Positions 1-10,199 of a DNA stretch of 64,000 bases are shown here, piece by piece. The translations under genes were made by a program, and so were the position numbers. Under the pieces are notes generated by a model. That model saw nothing but the letters and a program-made list of their open reading frames with translations, had not been told where the DNA came from and ran no database searches. Origin of the DNA: Siphonodentalium dalli (Eukaryota > Mollusca > Scaphopoda > Gadilida > Siphonodentaliidae); contig CP136069.1 of assembly GCA_032622095.1 (NCBI GenBank), positions 103,010,278 through 103,074,277 of the forward strand. Reading direction: 5' to 3'. Positions within the stretch are counted from its first letter, which is position 1. Every line of letters starts with the position of its first letter.

Positions 1-99
1 TCAGAAAAAACATATCCCGTACACACGTGACCAGTGATGAGCTATATATCAAAGCTGAGCGTGGTGAGATTAACACGCTAATTAAACCGAGGTCAATGC

Positions 100-575
100 T
101 GATTCTAAGTCGGAAAAGGTTGTAACGCAGGTAAAACTAATTGGACGGAACCCTTATTCGAACTTGGTCTGTTAGCTGGTTTAGCTGGTTAACTTTGGTT
201 CAGATCAAATAATCCAAATTGTCGTCAGAAACCAGAAATGTTAACAAAATCAGCAGAATTTTAAGTAAAAACAAGGGCCATAACTCGTGTAAAAATGATT
301 CCACGGGACCCATATTTAAATTTGTCGTGTATTTCGATCTAGGTAATGCACACGTACATACCAACTTTGGTTCAGATCGCTAAATCCAAACAGAGTTGTC
401 GGCCGGAAACCAAAAATGTTGACAAAATTGTTCGATTCTAAGTCAAAAATGGCCGTAACTCATGTAAAAATAGTTGTACTAAACCCACTCTCGAACTTCC
501 CCTGTATTTCTTGCCCGTAGATACACATACCAACTTTGATTGAGATCAAGCTACCCTAACTGGAGTTATCGGTCG
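100..575. repeat. Diverged ~170-bp tandem repeat, about three copies
   Basis: The motif AACTTTGGTTCAGATC recurs at 191, 363 and (diverged) 532, giving spacings of 172 and 169 bases. A second motif, GCC(A/G)TAACTC(G/A)TGTAAAAA, recurs at 277 and 452, with a weaker copy near 120. Copies are well diverged, so this is an old array or a fragment of one. The motif recalls abundant molluscan repeats, but that is from memory only. Confidence 0.7.
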
Positions 576-1179
576 ACTCATTACACAATAGGTTCTTTTA
601 AAACGGGCATACGCAAATTCGCAGTTTACCTGTTCTTCAGACCTGACGATTTCGAAACATAAGTATTTCCAATGCAGATAGTATATATACATATAACTAA
701 ATAACATCAATTAAACAGGGGGAGGGGTAGTAAAAAATTTGCAGGAAGGTATGCCGGGGTGGTGGGTGGCCCGAGGGGCAAAAAACTCTTCTTTTTTTAC
801 ATCCTCATGCAATTTTTTACTTAAGACCTTTTGTGCCCTTATTTGACATTAATACATTTTGTAACAGTTTACAATATATACAAATTTCGAGTTTGTTGAA
901 ATTTGTTCCCTTTTGTAACTCTTCGTCATGTATGATGTGTTCACAAAGTGCGCATACGTTCCAATTGGTTGAAATGTTCATCGGCAAACATGCAACGTCC
1001 ATTGCATGGATACACCAATATATTATTGGTTATATTCAAATACCCATTGCCAACAAGATGACAAACGCCTTGACGATTGACGTGTTATTATGTTGACGTG
1101 TTGCCAGCTTTAAATTAACGAGGTAGACTAGTGTTGAAACGATGGTCTAAAGAGTTTAAAGATATATACAATGTGACTG
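576..1179. other. No gene recognised; LINE 5' flank
   Basis: AT-rich sequence with a GGGGAGGGG/GGTGGTGGGTGGCC purine-rich patch near 718-775. Short open frames occur on both strands around 817-1096. The minus one has two Cys-x2-Cys pairs but no recognisable domain. This stretch may contain the 5' UTR of the LINE that follows; I see no ORF1-like gene. Confidence 0.4.
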
Positions 1180-1269
1180 GAATATATGCCTATTTCAATT
1201 TTGACTTTCCTACCTAGACTATTCCCGACAGTCCTTTTCGAATATCGTTACCTATATATATATACACAT

Positions 1270-4239
1270 ATGAGCTCTCTTTCGCAAAACCATAGCCGTC
1301 GGCGGAAAATTGCATATACTGCCTGGAATGCGCAAGGCTTTGTGAATAAAATTACCGATGAAGATTGCCGAAAGCATTTAGAAAAATATGATTTTATAAC
1401 GATATCAGAAACCTGGCACCACTCTGTGGATGATATAGAAATGCCAGGGTACTGCTGCTTTGATCTTAGTAGAGGGTCAAATAGTACAATCAGAGGAGGA
1501 ATTGCCTTTTATTGTAAGAATAAGTATAAGTCTTCTGTAATTAGAGTCTTGAAATTAAATCAATACGCAATATGGGTTGAATTTTGTGGCAGTATCTTCA
1601 ATATGCAATCGAATGTAGTATTTATATCCATATATATTCCTCCTGCGAACTCGACTTTCTGGGCTCATAGTAGCAATTACGATTCCGTGTACGACAGCAT
1701 TGAAACACTTTTAAAAGATTGTAAGTCGGACGACTTTGTTATCTTGGGAGGGGATTTTAACTCGAGAACAGCGAAACGGCCGGATTATGTTACAGACGAT
1801 TGCGATAGGTATGGCCCCCTTCCCAATACGTATAAAGTTGATGAAATCGCTGCACGAGAAAGTTTAGATGATAAAGTAAACCATTTTGGGCGACAGCTCC
1901 TCTCATTATGTAAAGCTGCGTCACTGCGTATACTCAATGGAAGAACACCCGGCGATTCTGTTGGGAACTTTACGAGTTGTCAATATAATGGGTGCAGTGT
2001 AGTCGATTATATTATAGTGTCAGAGAAATATCTATCGGACGTGTCCTATTTCTGTGTCAAAAATCCAAATGAATTTTCAGATCACAGCCAACTTGCTGTT
2101 CACTTAGAATATTTTCAAGAGAGTAGTAATTGTGATAACATGTTTATATATGAATATACTGTACCGAAATATTCATTGAAATGGACTAAAGATAGTGCAA
2201 ACAAGGCAATAATGACTGTTAACAGCAAATGTTTCCAAGACGAATTATCGAGGTTAAGAGTATCGCGTTATGAAGAAACCGCAAATGACACAGAAAAAGC
2301 TGTAACTGACTTTACGGAACTTCTTAAAAGATTGAATAAGTCGGCATCCAAAACTGTAAAGAATGGTAAAATTAAGCAATATAAAAAACGTAGGTGGTTT
2401 AATGATAAGTGTAAAACACTAAAATGCATAATGCAAAAAGCTGTGCGCGAAATGAGAGAGCAGCCGCTGAACAAAAGTTTAATTGAAAAATTTTGCGCAG
2501 CCAAAAAAGCATATAAAAGGGAAACTAAATATAGAGCTAAATTATTCCGACACAAATTTGCAATAGAACTTGAAAACATGGAAACGTCAGATCCGAGTGA
2601 ATACTGGAAGTTTATTAAAAAAATGAGAGATGATAGTAGGAAAGATAACGACGATCTTGATCCAGACATTAGTGTTAAATTCTTTAATGATTTATATTGC
2701 AATAGCGCTAATCGGGATAAAGATACTTTTATATGTAAAACAGACAAACCTAAGATCATTTGCGATCTCAATAATGATGAAATTTCGACCCTGGAAGTAA
2801 TAGGCGTTCTGAAGAGTTTGAAAAATAATAAATCTCCAGGCAGTGTCGGGCTGCGGAATGAACTATTGAAAGCCGTCGGACCGATTATGGCACAAGATTT
2901 AACAAAGTTGTTTAATTTGGTTCTGAACTCTTCATATTATCCTACATGTTGGAGCGAGTCCACACTGACACCTATCTATAAAAAAGGTGATCGTCACGAT
3001 CCAAACAATTATAGAGCTATAGCTTTGAGCAGTTCTATAAGTAAAATATTTAACAAAATAATCAATACACGAATTTCCAAATTTTTGGATGATAATGATA
3101 TTATAAGTGATAATCAATATGGATTTAGAAAAAATAGAAGCACGATTGATAGTGCGTTCATTTTAAAATCGCTAACCACTAAGTACCTGAAAGAGGCAAA
3201 ACCTCTATATGCAGTATTTGTAGACTTCCGTAAGGCATTTGATACTGTCCACCGAGAGACAATGTTTACTAAATTGAAACATGTTGGTATCAATGGCAAT
3301 ATTATGAAAACTATTGAATCTATGTATGCGTCAAGTGCTTATTCAGGACGAACTAGCCAAGGTTATGGGCCTCATATGATTTCAAATATTGGCGTTAGAC
3401 AAGGATATATTATTTCTCCCACAATTTTCAAAATATTTATTGATGACATTAGCGCCGAATTTGATGATTCGTGCAAACCGGTTAAAGTTGGCGAAAAATC
3501 TCTAAGTCATATGCTATTTGCAGATGATCTGGTTATGCTATCTGAAACTGCTGAAGGTATGCAAAGATGTTTGAATAAATTGGAGAATTACAGCATAAGG
3601 AACAAAGTAGAAGTGAATCTTCAGAAAACTAAATGCCTGATATTCAGGAAACGAGCAACAAAAAAACTAACTGCCTTTAAATTAAGCAACACTCCGTTGG
3701 AAACAGTTAAGGAATATACCTATCTTGGTATTAAATTTTGTGCGAATGGAAAATTTTGCAAAGCCCAGATAGATGTTAACAACAAAGGGTTAAAAGCAAT
3801 GTATAGTTTAATGTCATCCTTGCGCAAACATGAAATTTTCTCAGTAAGCATTTGGTGTAAACTATTTGACAAGCTGATAAAACCTATCGTTTTATATGGT
3901 TGCGAAATATGGGCATCGCATATTAATATTAACAAGCTCGAATCTATTCCATGTGAAATTACACATGTTAAATTTTGTAAATCAGTGTTGGGTTTAAATA
4001 GAATGGCGTCTAATCACGCGACAAGAGCAGAATTGGGCAGATTTCCGATAGCACATGATGCGATAATGAATGCTGTAAGATATATGCTTAAACTGTCTGA
4101 AAGAAAACCGAATATGTTACTTCAGAATTCTGCCCAAATATGCGAGGAATATATAATTCCACCGTTTTTGGCAGAAGCACTTCACATGCCAAAAATAACC
4201 TATCGCTGGAATATCTCAATAAAGTCCGGGAAGAATTAA
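1270..4239 (+). CDS. LINE ORF2: endonuclease-reverse transcriptase, C-terminus lost to a frameshift
   Basis: Encodes the enzyme that nicks target DNA and primes reverse transcription of the element RNA in the nucleus. The frame is open from 1186, but the Met at 1270 lies just upstream of the conserved start and is preferred. Numbering from it: an AP-endonuclease-like domain covers residues ~14-280, with an active-site Glu in SETWH (~47), GGDFNSR (160-166) and SDH (270-272). RT follows at ~510-850, with YKKGD and NYRAI in the fingers, VDFRKAFD (catalytic Asp ~652), VRQG and FADD (750-753). A usual Asp in the KSPGSxG motif is Val. The frame stops at 4239, while the expected continuation lies in another frame from ~4190, beside an A5 run. 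Apart from that it has no internal stop, so the copy is young or constrained. Confidence 0.9.
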   Translation: MSSLSQNHSRRRKIAYTAWNAQGFVNKITDEDCRKHLEKYDFITISETWHHSVDDIEMPGYCCFDLSRGSNSTIRGGIAFYCKNKYKSSVIRVLKLNQYAIWVEFCGSIFNMQSNVVFISIYIPPANSTFWAHSSNYDSVYDSIETLLKDCKSDDFVILGGDFNSRTAKRPDYVTDDCDRYGPLPNTYKVDEIAARESLDDKVNHFGRQLLSLCKAASLRILNGRTPGDSVGNFTSCQYNGCSVVDYIIVSEKYLSDVSYFCVKNPNEFSDHSQLAVHLEYFQESSNCDNMFIYEYTVPKYSLKWTKDSANKAIMTVNSKCFQDELSRLRVSRYEETANDTEKAVTDFTELLKRLNKSASKTVKNGKIKQYKKRRWFNDKCKTLKCIMQKAVREMREQPLNKSLIEKFCAAKKAYKRETKYRAKLFRHKFAIELENMETSDPSEYWKFIKKMRDDSRKDNDDLDPDISVKFFNDLYCNSANRDKDTFICKTDKPKIICDLNNDEISTLEVIGVLKSLKNNKSPGSVGLRNELLKAVGPIMAQDLTKLFNLVLNSSYYPTCWSESTLTPIYKKGDRHDPNNYRAIALSSSISKIFNKIINTRISKFLDDNDIISDNQYGFRKNRSTIDSAFILKSLTTKYLKEAKPLYAVFVDFRKAFDTVHRETMFTKLKHVGINGNIMKTIESMYASSAYSGRTSQGYGPHMISNIGVRQGYIISPTIFKIFIDDISAEFDDSCKPVKVGEKSLSHMLFADDLVMLSETAEGMQRCLNKLENYSIRNKVEVNLQKTKCLIFRKRATKKLTAFKLSNTPLETVKEYTYLGIKFCANGKFCKAQIDVNNKGLKAMYSLMSSLRKHEIFSVSIWCKLFDKLIKPIVLYGCEIWASHININKLESIPCEITHVKFCKSVLGLNRMASNHATRAELGRFPIAHDAIMNAVRYMLKLSERKPNMLLQNSAQICEEYIIPPFLAEALHMPKITYRWNISIKSGKN

Positions 4240-4706
4240 AATGCGTTCATATTCTAACGTTCAAAAACGAAATATTCGATGACAACAAGAAAAATGGTAT
4301 GAATAAATTAAGAACGTATCGTTGTTTCAAAGAACAATATGAAATTGAACCATACTTACTCCAAATTACTAATTTTTATACGAGATCGTTTTTCAGTAAG
4401 CTTAGAGTAAGCAATCATAAGTTGCAGGTAGAGTTTGGGCGACACGCTCAGCCAAAAATACCTTACGAGAAACGCATATGTAAAAAATGTGAAGCAAATG
4501 AAATTGAAACGGAAGAACACTTTATAATGAGATGTGAAAAACATAACCATTTGCGGAAGAGATTTTTCACTGAAATAGGAGTTCACCAACCAATTTTCGT
4601 AAACTTTGATGAAATAGAAAAGTGCATATTCCTCATGAAGGCTGAACACCCGAGTATATGCAATCTGATCTGTAACATGGTTCGGCAGTTTTCCGCAAAT
4701 AAATGA
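4140..4706 (+). pseudogene. LINE ORF2 C-terminal domain in a shifted frame
   Basis: This frame overlaps the end of the main ORF2 and carries its C-terminus. Family-like sequence begins near residue 21 (SLEYLNKVREEL), so the frame switch lies at ~4185-4200 and the ATG at 4140 is not a real start. Residues 114-132 form Cys-x2-Cys-x9-His-x4-Cys (CKKC...EEHF...RC), the zinc-knuckle-like motif found at the end of many LINE ORF2 proteins. It is probably needed for RNA or DNA binding. Whether the shift is a mutation, a sequencing error or programmed cannot be told from one copy. Confidence 0.8.
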
Positions 4707-4850
4707 GAATATAGTGTTGAGTTACAAATACATGTTATATATATATTTTATATTAAATTGTCTTGACTTGTGTTTAAATTATCTGTATTATGACAACTGC
4801 CCCGCGTGGGTGTATTATGTCAATAAAAATGTTATGTTATGTTATGTTAT

Positions 4851-7559
4851 ACACTAAACTGTTATTTTCTCGGATCTCTTATACGACATTAGAATTGTTT
4901 TCTAACAATACATGCATCTTTTCTTTGTTATTTGTTCCGATTTCTATCGAAATAGATGTCTGCAATTGATTGGCAGAAGACAATATACGGCGGCTGAACA
5001 CTGAATGATTTACAAACAATCTCGAGAGTAATTATGAAATAATTTCCGGTAAGGTTTCATTCACCACTTATTATGGAGACTAATTAATCATAATGCCTTC
5101 AAAGTTTCATGAAAGCACCACCTCAGAATTCCGCTAACTAATCATTCAAATCATTACAACTGAGGCTAATCACTGAAAGTTTCTCATTCACCACACCAGA
5201 AAACCTCTAAATGCGGACCAAAAATCTACTAATCGGATTAAATGCACTCCGGATACTTCGCAATAAGACCTTTAGTCTACATTCCAACGAAGATGTTCAC
5301 AGTGTTGAGTTGTCGGGGTTATTTAGGACACCACCAAGAGGTAATAAAACAAATATCGCAATGTTGACTTTAAGATTAATAAAAAATATACCTTCTTCAG
5401 ACATAATTACAAGTCTGGACACATTTCATTTATAGTGAAATAGAATATATAGGTTATATTAGCGGTCGTGTCGGAAGATGCTTACCCTGACTTAGCGTCC
5501 GCATTCACCCCAAAGGAATTTTAAGGCTTTAAGGCTCTTTGCAATGTGAAAAATCCAAATAATTGAACATGCATGTTTATCGGTTGTAAATACCTTATAC
5601 GTGTAATGATTCTACTCATTTAGATCACCGATTAATTCTAATTTTCTTTAAGGAAATAATTAGAAAATAAAAACGTATATTTTTGCGAAAATTCATACTA
5701 CTTACACATTACATTTGGAGAATAAAATCAAGGCTATGATCCAAGAAATCAACTAATTGTTATCAAGATTTAAGAGAAGTATATTCCCTAATCGTCGCCA
5801 GTTCGATACAATCGGAAATGATGTAGGAGACATGTATGGAAAAAACATCAAGTTCCCCATTTCCGGTCGCCACTTTGATCATGAGGACACATTTTTTATA
5901 TTAAAATATAACATGGCGTCACACCATACACTGTAGAAAGGATTATCATATATTTTATAATACAATTATATTTCTATCATGAAATCCAACAATAGCGAAA
6001 TTAAGAAAATGAGCATGGCGACCATCTTTGTGACGTCATTAGGTCACCCAGTCGCGACACCGTGGGGTCTAACAAATTTTGTTCTGAATTTGGCTAATTT
6101 GGCTACCGACAGCGCGAACACTGGTTGAGACCATATACTGGCTCATGAGCTTGGTCTCTATATTTGTTCATGATTTTCCCACGGGAGCTCAAAATTGGAC
6201 ATAAGCCACTCTACTAGTACATTTTAAATCACATTTATATAAATAGTACCTCCATGGCTCCACTGACATCACCAGAACACGATCACAGAAAACACCATAG
6301 ATGGCGTAATAAGTCGAACACAGAGTGAACGGGCAACGCTGACTAGCGCATCCGCACACAATCCCGTCCAAATACAGATACGATAGGCGAGAATCGCATG
6401 CGTTTTGATATGTCGATGCCGTCTGGAGAGTTTGGCGGGACCAGCATCCCGTCTCGATTTGCTCAGTCTACCCTTGATGCTATAAAGTGGTAGCCGCGGG
6501 CGCTTATATATAGAGTTGTTTTTATGAGCCATCAGGCCCCCGCGGCAGCGGTCGCTGGCGCGACCTGACTGCCTCGATATCAATTTGAATTTTAGAATTT
6601 GAATTTTAGACAGTGCCGTCCGCCTCCCCCAAGCCCACCCACCCTAAAAGTGATTTTTCCTATAGTGTTTTTGAAACGTGTCTCTTTGTGGTGTCATTCT
6701 TTTGGTATGATTTTTTACTAAATAACGGGTATATTAGAGTTACATTTCTTTGAATTTTACAATCGAAACATAGTATAAGATATTCGCATGCGATGCTGAG
6801 TCACGCGGGACACGGCAAACTAAATCGCGCGCAAATTGGCTTGCGATTTTTCAGCATCCCACCCCATTTGGCATGCGATAGCGTTTGTACTAGGTGCGCT
6901 GACATAACAGATTTAAACGCTGATTACCTGATATATTTCACAAGTACGTGAGTGGCATTGGTAAAATATTTTCAAACAACAAGATGCTGCAAACGAATAT
7001 TGTGTATTGCGTGGTAGCATATTCGAGTTGTATTAAGTGTCGACTGCAGTAATTTTAGCATGATTGTCTGCTAAGCAACCGGTGTTGTATCAGCATCAAA
7101 ATTAGTCTCACGTAAAATGCACGATGCACTGTCTTTTTGATCTGGTGACATGGGGTGTTTAGCTAGTTACGAGATGACTATTTAATTACAGTATAATCGA
7201 GTCTTGCGACAGACGTGTATGGTTTATTTTAACAGAAAAAGTTGAATATTCCGGAAATGTATGAAGTAATTTTACCGCAAGGGTTTGCACATCAGTTTCA
7301 GCGTTACATTAATTAATTAATCATCATGCCCAATGAAACTACAACGCACTCTGTGGCAAAACATTACAGTCTGTTTTTAGAGAGCAGTTTCCGGGTTGAA
7401 GTTAAGCTGAACAATCTGGGGAATTAGTTCTTTATGGTAGTCAAAACAAGTATACATATAACACATAAATGGAAACAGCGAACAAAACCAAGCCTGTCGA
7501 ATAATAGCGTGTTGTGTCGACGACGGAATATCCAGAAGTGCCCTGGTCTATAGGTCCGA
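4851..7559. other. No gene recognised between LINE and Penelope remnant
   Basis: Both strands show only short unrelated open frames. There is a small direct repeat (TTTGAATTTTAGA) near 6583-6610 and a slightly GC-richer patch at 6280-6560. I see no conserved protein motif, long tandem repeat or RNA gene here. Confidence 0.5.
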
Positions 7560-7692
7560 AACTCTCATATATACAAGCGGACACATGTTACATTCGCTGC
7601 GATAACGAGCTTTCGGCTATCTAGTAGCCTTTATCAAGTATGAAGTGAACAAATAGTGAAAAGTCGTTGACGTTCAAAGTGTCCCTCACGAT
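7560..7692 (-). mobile_element. Penelope-like element 3' remnant with degenerate hammerhead-like motif
   Basis: On the minus strand, 7640 to 7598 reads TTGATAA, then GGCTA/TAGCC as a 5-bp stem with a 5-base loop, then GAAA. This is the layout of a hammerhead ribozyme core (CUGAUGA - stem II - GAAA), which Penelope-like elements carry in their terminal repeats. The CUGAUGA box is altered, so self-cleavage is unlikely. It lies downstream, in the minus-strand sense, of the GIY-YIG remnant at 9447-10049, which supports one split element. The RNA fold was judged by eye. Confidence 0.45.
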
Positions 7693-7697
7693 GACGT

Positions 7698-8134
7698 GCA
7701 TAACAGACAACAGCGAAAAAGCCAATATCTTGAATACTTTCTTCTCATCTGTTTTCACGAAGGAAAGCCTTAACAATATACCGGATACTCCTGAACGTTC
7801 TGACGGCAAATTTCTTTCCGACATTCAAGTTACACCAGAAGCCGTTGAAAATAAATTACTAAATCTCAACCCTTTCAAGAGCTGTGGACCAGACGGAATA
7901 CACTCCAAACTATTGACAGAATTGGCGCGCGAAATCAGCCAACCTCTTACACTTCTATTCAACAGATCACTCTCAGAGGGAAAGATTCCTACAGTATGGA
8001 AGACAGCTACAGTAACCAGTATTTTCAAAAAAGGTTCGAAATCCAATCCCAGTAACTATCGGCCCGTTAGTTTAACGTGCGTTTTGTGTAAAATGATGGA
8101 ATCTTTTATTACCGATACATATGGAACAACATAA
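7698..8134 (+). pseudogene. CR1/Jockey-like RT, fingers region, frameshifted
   Basis: Begins in the linker before RT (NSEKANILNTFFSSVFT) and continues through KSCGPDGIHSKLL and FKKGSKSNPSNYRPVSLT, the conserved finger motifs of CR1/Jockey-group reverse transcriptases. The natural start is missing because the element is 5'-truncated; the in-frame ATG upstream is not a native start. Homology leaves this frame at ~8110-8120 and continues in another frame at 8121. A stop follows at 8132-8134. Confidence 0.8.
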
Positions 8135-8291
8135 TCTGCTAACATCTTGTCAACACGGCTTCAGAACTGGCAGATCATGTACAACCCAACTTCTAGAATA
8201 TCTTTCATATGTTGTCAAATCCTTGGATAATGACAAACCAGTGGATGTGGTGTACTTAGATTTGACTCTGTTCCGCACGTCAGACTCCTAA
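8121..8291 (+). pseudogene. CR1/Jockey-like RT, middle segment with palm deletion
   Basis: From 8121 this frame reads MEQHNLLTSCQHGFRTGRSC, then the VVYLD strand leading into palm motif A. Immediately after YLD, at ~8268-8275, several codons of the expected FSKAFD motif are missing and the frame changes: the next frame resumes with DSVPH. The deletion removes part of catalytic motif A, so this copy cannot encode an active RT. Confidence 0.75.
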
Positions 8292-9322
8292 ATAAAATAC
8301 ACTCCTATGGAATAACGGGAAACGTTCTGAATTGGATCAGTGATTTCTTGAACAACAGACAACAACGAGTTCGTGTAAACTCATCATACCCAGAATGGAC
8401 CTCAGTTACTAGCGGAGTACCACAGGGAAGTATTCTCGGGCCTACCCTGTTTACCATGTATATCAATGACCTACCAGATTGTGTTCACGGAATTTGTAAA
8501 ATATTCGCCGATGATACCAAATTGATGGGGAATCCACAAAAGGAAAACATACAACGGGACATCAGTGCCGTATGTCAGTGGTCGTTAGATTGGCAGTTGC
8601 GATTTAATTGTGAGAAAATACACGTCGTACACTTCGGACATAATAATCCTCGTAAACCATATATTATGGACGACGTGGCCAGTAATCCGCCGATATTAAT
8701 TAGCAAATGTGAAAAGGACCTGGGTGTATACATTGATGAAAAACTCAAGTTTGACATACACATAAATACTATATGTACCAAAGCATATAGAACTCTCGGA
8801 ATAATCAAAAGAACGTTCACAAATTTAGATAAAGACATGTTTAGAAAACTCTATATCAGCATGGTGAGGCCTGTTATGGAATATAGTAACATTACATGGA
8901 ATCCACATCTTAAGAACCAGTGTAAATCTATCGAAAGCGTACAGCGCAGGGCCACACAATATGTTTCACAACTCAGGAAAATGTCATACACCGACAGACT
9001 CATCCACCTCAATTTGATGTCAATGAAATATAGGCGATACCGTGGAGATATGATTGAGACATTCAAGATTATGAACAATTTCTACAAAATTATTCAAGAG
9101 CAGTTTGTTCAGAGAGCAATATACTCAGCAACCAGAGGGAACAACCAAAAACTTCAGATGCCTGGACCGAAAAAAGACATTCACAAATTCTTTTTTACTA
9201 ACAGAATTGTTGCAGAATGGAATAAATTACCTGATATGGTAGTGGGAGCGCAAACGTTGACAGAATTAAAAACATTACTCGACGCATACCGATACGATTT
9301 AAAATACATTTACGATGATTGA
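8274..9322 (+). pseudogene. CR1/Jockey-like RT, palm, thumb and C-terminus
   Basis: After the motif-A deletion the frame stays open to the native C-terminus. Taking the Met at 8348 as residue 1, GVPQGSILGP lies at 23-32 and the catalytic FADD at 53-56. Thumb motifs follow: DLGVYIDEKLKF, a YSNITWNPH segment, a QRRAT helix and RGDMIETFKIM. The end (VAEWNKLPDMVV) matches the usual CR1/Jockey tail. The Met at 8348 is internal to RT and is not a true start. Confidence 0.85.
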
Positions 9323-9446
9323 ACTATGGCGTTATAATTTCAAATTGTTATTGTGTAAATTATTGACGTAATTCAGTGGAACTATGAGTCGAATGACTTG
9401 TTTCAAAAATAAATATGATGATGATAACAAGAGTGACGGAAAGCAT

Positions 9447-10170
9447 CTACGTCGCGGCTGCTCCCGAGTGCCGAATTCCCCGGAAATTATGCAGTACAGC
9501 GTAATGTGAGAGAAAACCATAGTCCCTGTTTAACCCTTTCCGGATGGTGTCCATGTAGGTTATTAATTTAAACTCTACTGTTTTCCTTGCTCTCAGTCGT
9601 TTCAATCCTGCTCTGAGAACTCTGACCTCGAGGTCTTCCTCTGAATGGCGAGAAGAGTTAAAATGTTCTCCCACGGGCACGAATATATTTTCTGATGTTA
9701 TGTCATGCCGGTGTCCATTCATGCGGCCTCTGATGGTTTGGCCCGTCTCTCCGATGTAGATAAGCCCGGGACACTGTCTGCACGCCAGAGCATAAACAAC
9801 ACCTTCAGAGCTGCACGAGAATAACCCACTCGGTGTGATAGAGATCCCGGTACTGTTGGTCAGAGTTCCATTTGTCACAGAAGAGCATGTTGCACAATTC
9901 CATATTCCACACGGGTATGTTCCGTTCTGTTGGTTATTATGCAAGTTCTGTGCTCTAACTAGACTCTTTCGGAGGTTCGGAGGTTGTCGATATGACATTA
10001 AAGGTAATTCAGGGAAAATACCACGCAGTTTGTCATCATTTTGAAGCACACATTATAGGTCCTTGACGATAATTTTTAGTTTTTGTAATTTTGGATGAAA
10101 TGTGACTACCAGTGGTATTTTTGATGGAGTATTCTGATAGTTGTCGTCGGAATTATACTGAAGTAGTATG
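9447..10170 (-). pseudogene. Penelope-like element: GIY-YIG endonuclease C-terminal part
   Basis: The open frame runs from 10049 down to a TAG at 9447-9449, and homology extends upstream to ~10165 through one stop (TFHPKLQ, part of the RT-endonuclease linker). Numbered from the Met at 10049: YRQPPNLRKSLV at 20-31, a Cys cluster (C47, C52, C55), then the GIY-YIG fold. Here VVY (84-86) stands for GIY, YIG is at 98-100, Arg is at 107, His at 113 and the catalytic-type Glu at 159. This nuclease cuts target DNA for Penelope-like retroelements. The RT domain is absent, so the copy is truncated; the C-terminal ~200 codons are intact. The Penelope-like 3' end continues across the LINE insertion at 7560-7692. 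Confidence 0.88.
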
Positions 10171-10199
10171 GTAATATAGTTACATCATATTAATTAACT

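Larger units (their letters stand above)
1180..4850 (+). mobile_element. Nearly full-length non-LTR retrotransposon (LINE)
   Basis: One long open frame (endonuclease plus reverse transcriptase) is followed, in another frame, by a Cys/His C-terminal domain, an AATAAA at 4822 and a short pentamer tail of GTTAT repeats ending near 4850. That order and a microsatellite 3' tail are typical of non-LTR elements. The 5' boundary is uncertain because no target-site duplication was identified. No separate ORF1 or RNase H domain is seen. Clade is not assigned. Confidence 0.85.
7693..9430 (+). mobile_element. 5'-truncated CR1/Jockey-like LINE
   Basis: Reverse transcriptase homology starts abruptly at ~7698 and ends in a stop at 9320-9322. 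After that come ~100 bases of 3' UTR, AAATAAAT and a short ATG-repeat tail (~9415-9425). The 5' truncation and microsatellite tail fit target-primed insertion. The flanks on both sides look Penelope-like in the opposite orientation, so I infer this LINE landed inside that element. I could not fix a target-site duplication. Confidence 0.8.

Noticed and set aside
817-1096. Overlapping small frames on both strands upstream of the LINE, one with Cys pairs
   Set aside because: No recognisable ORF1 or zinc-finger spacing; one strand shadows the other.
2268-2771. 167-codon minus-strand frame inside the LINE ORF2
   Set aside because: It is antisense to a well-supported coding region and shows no motif of its own.
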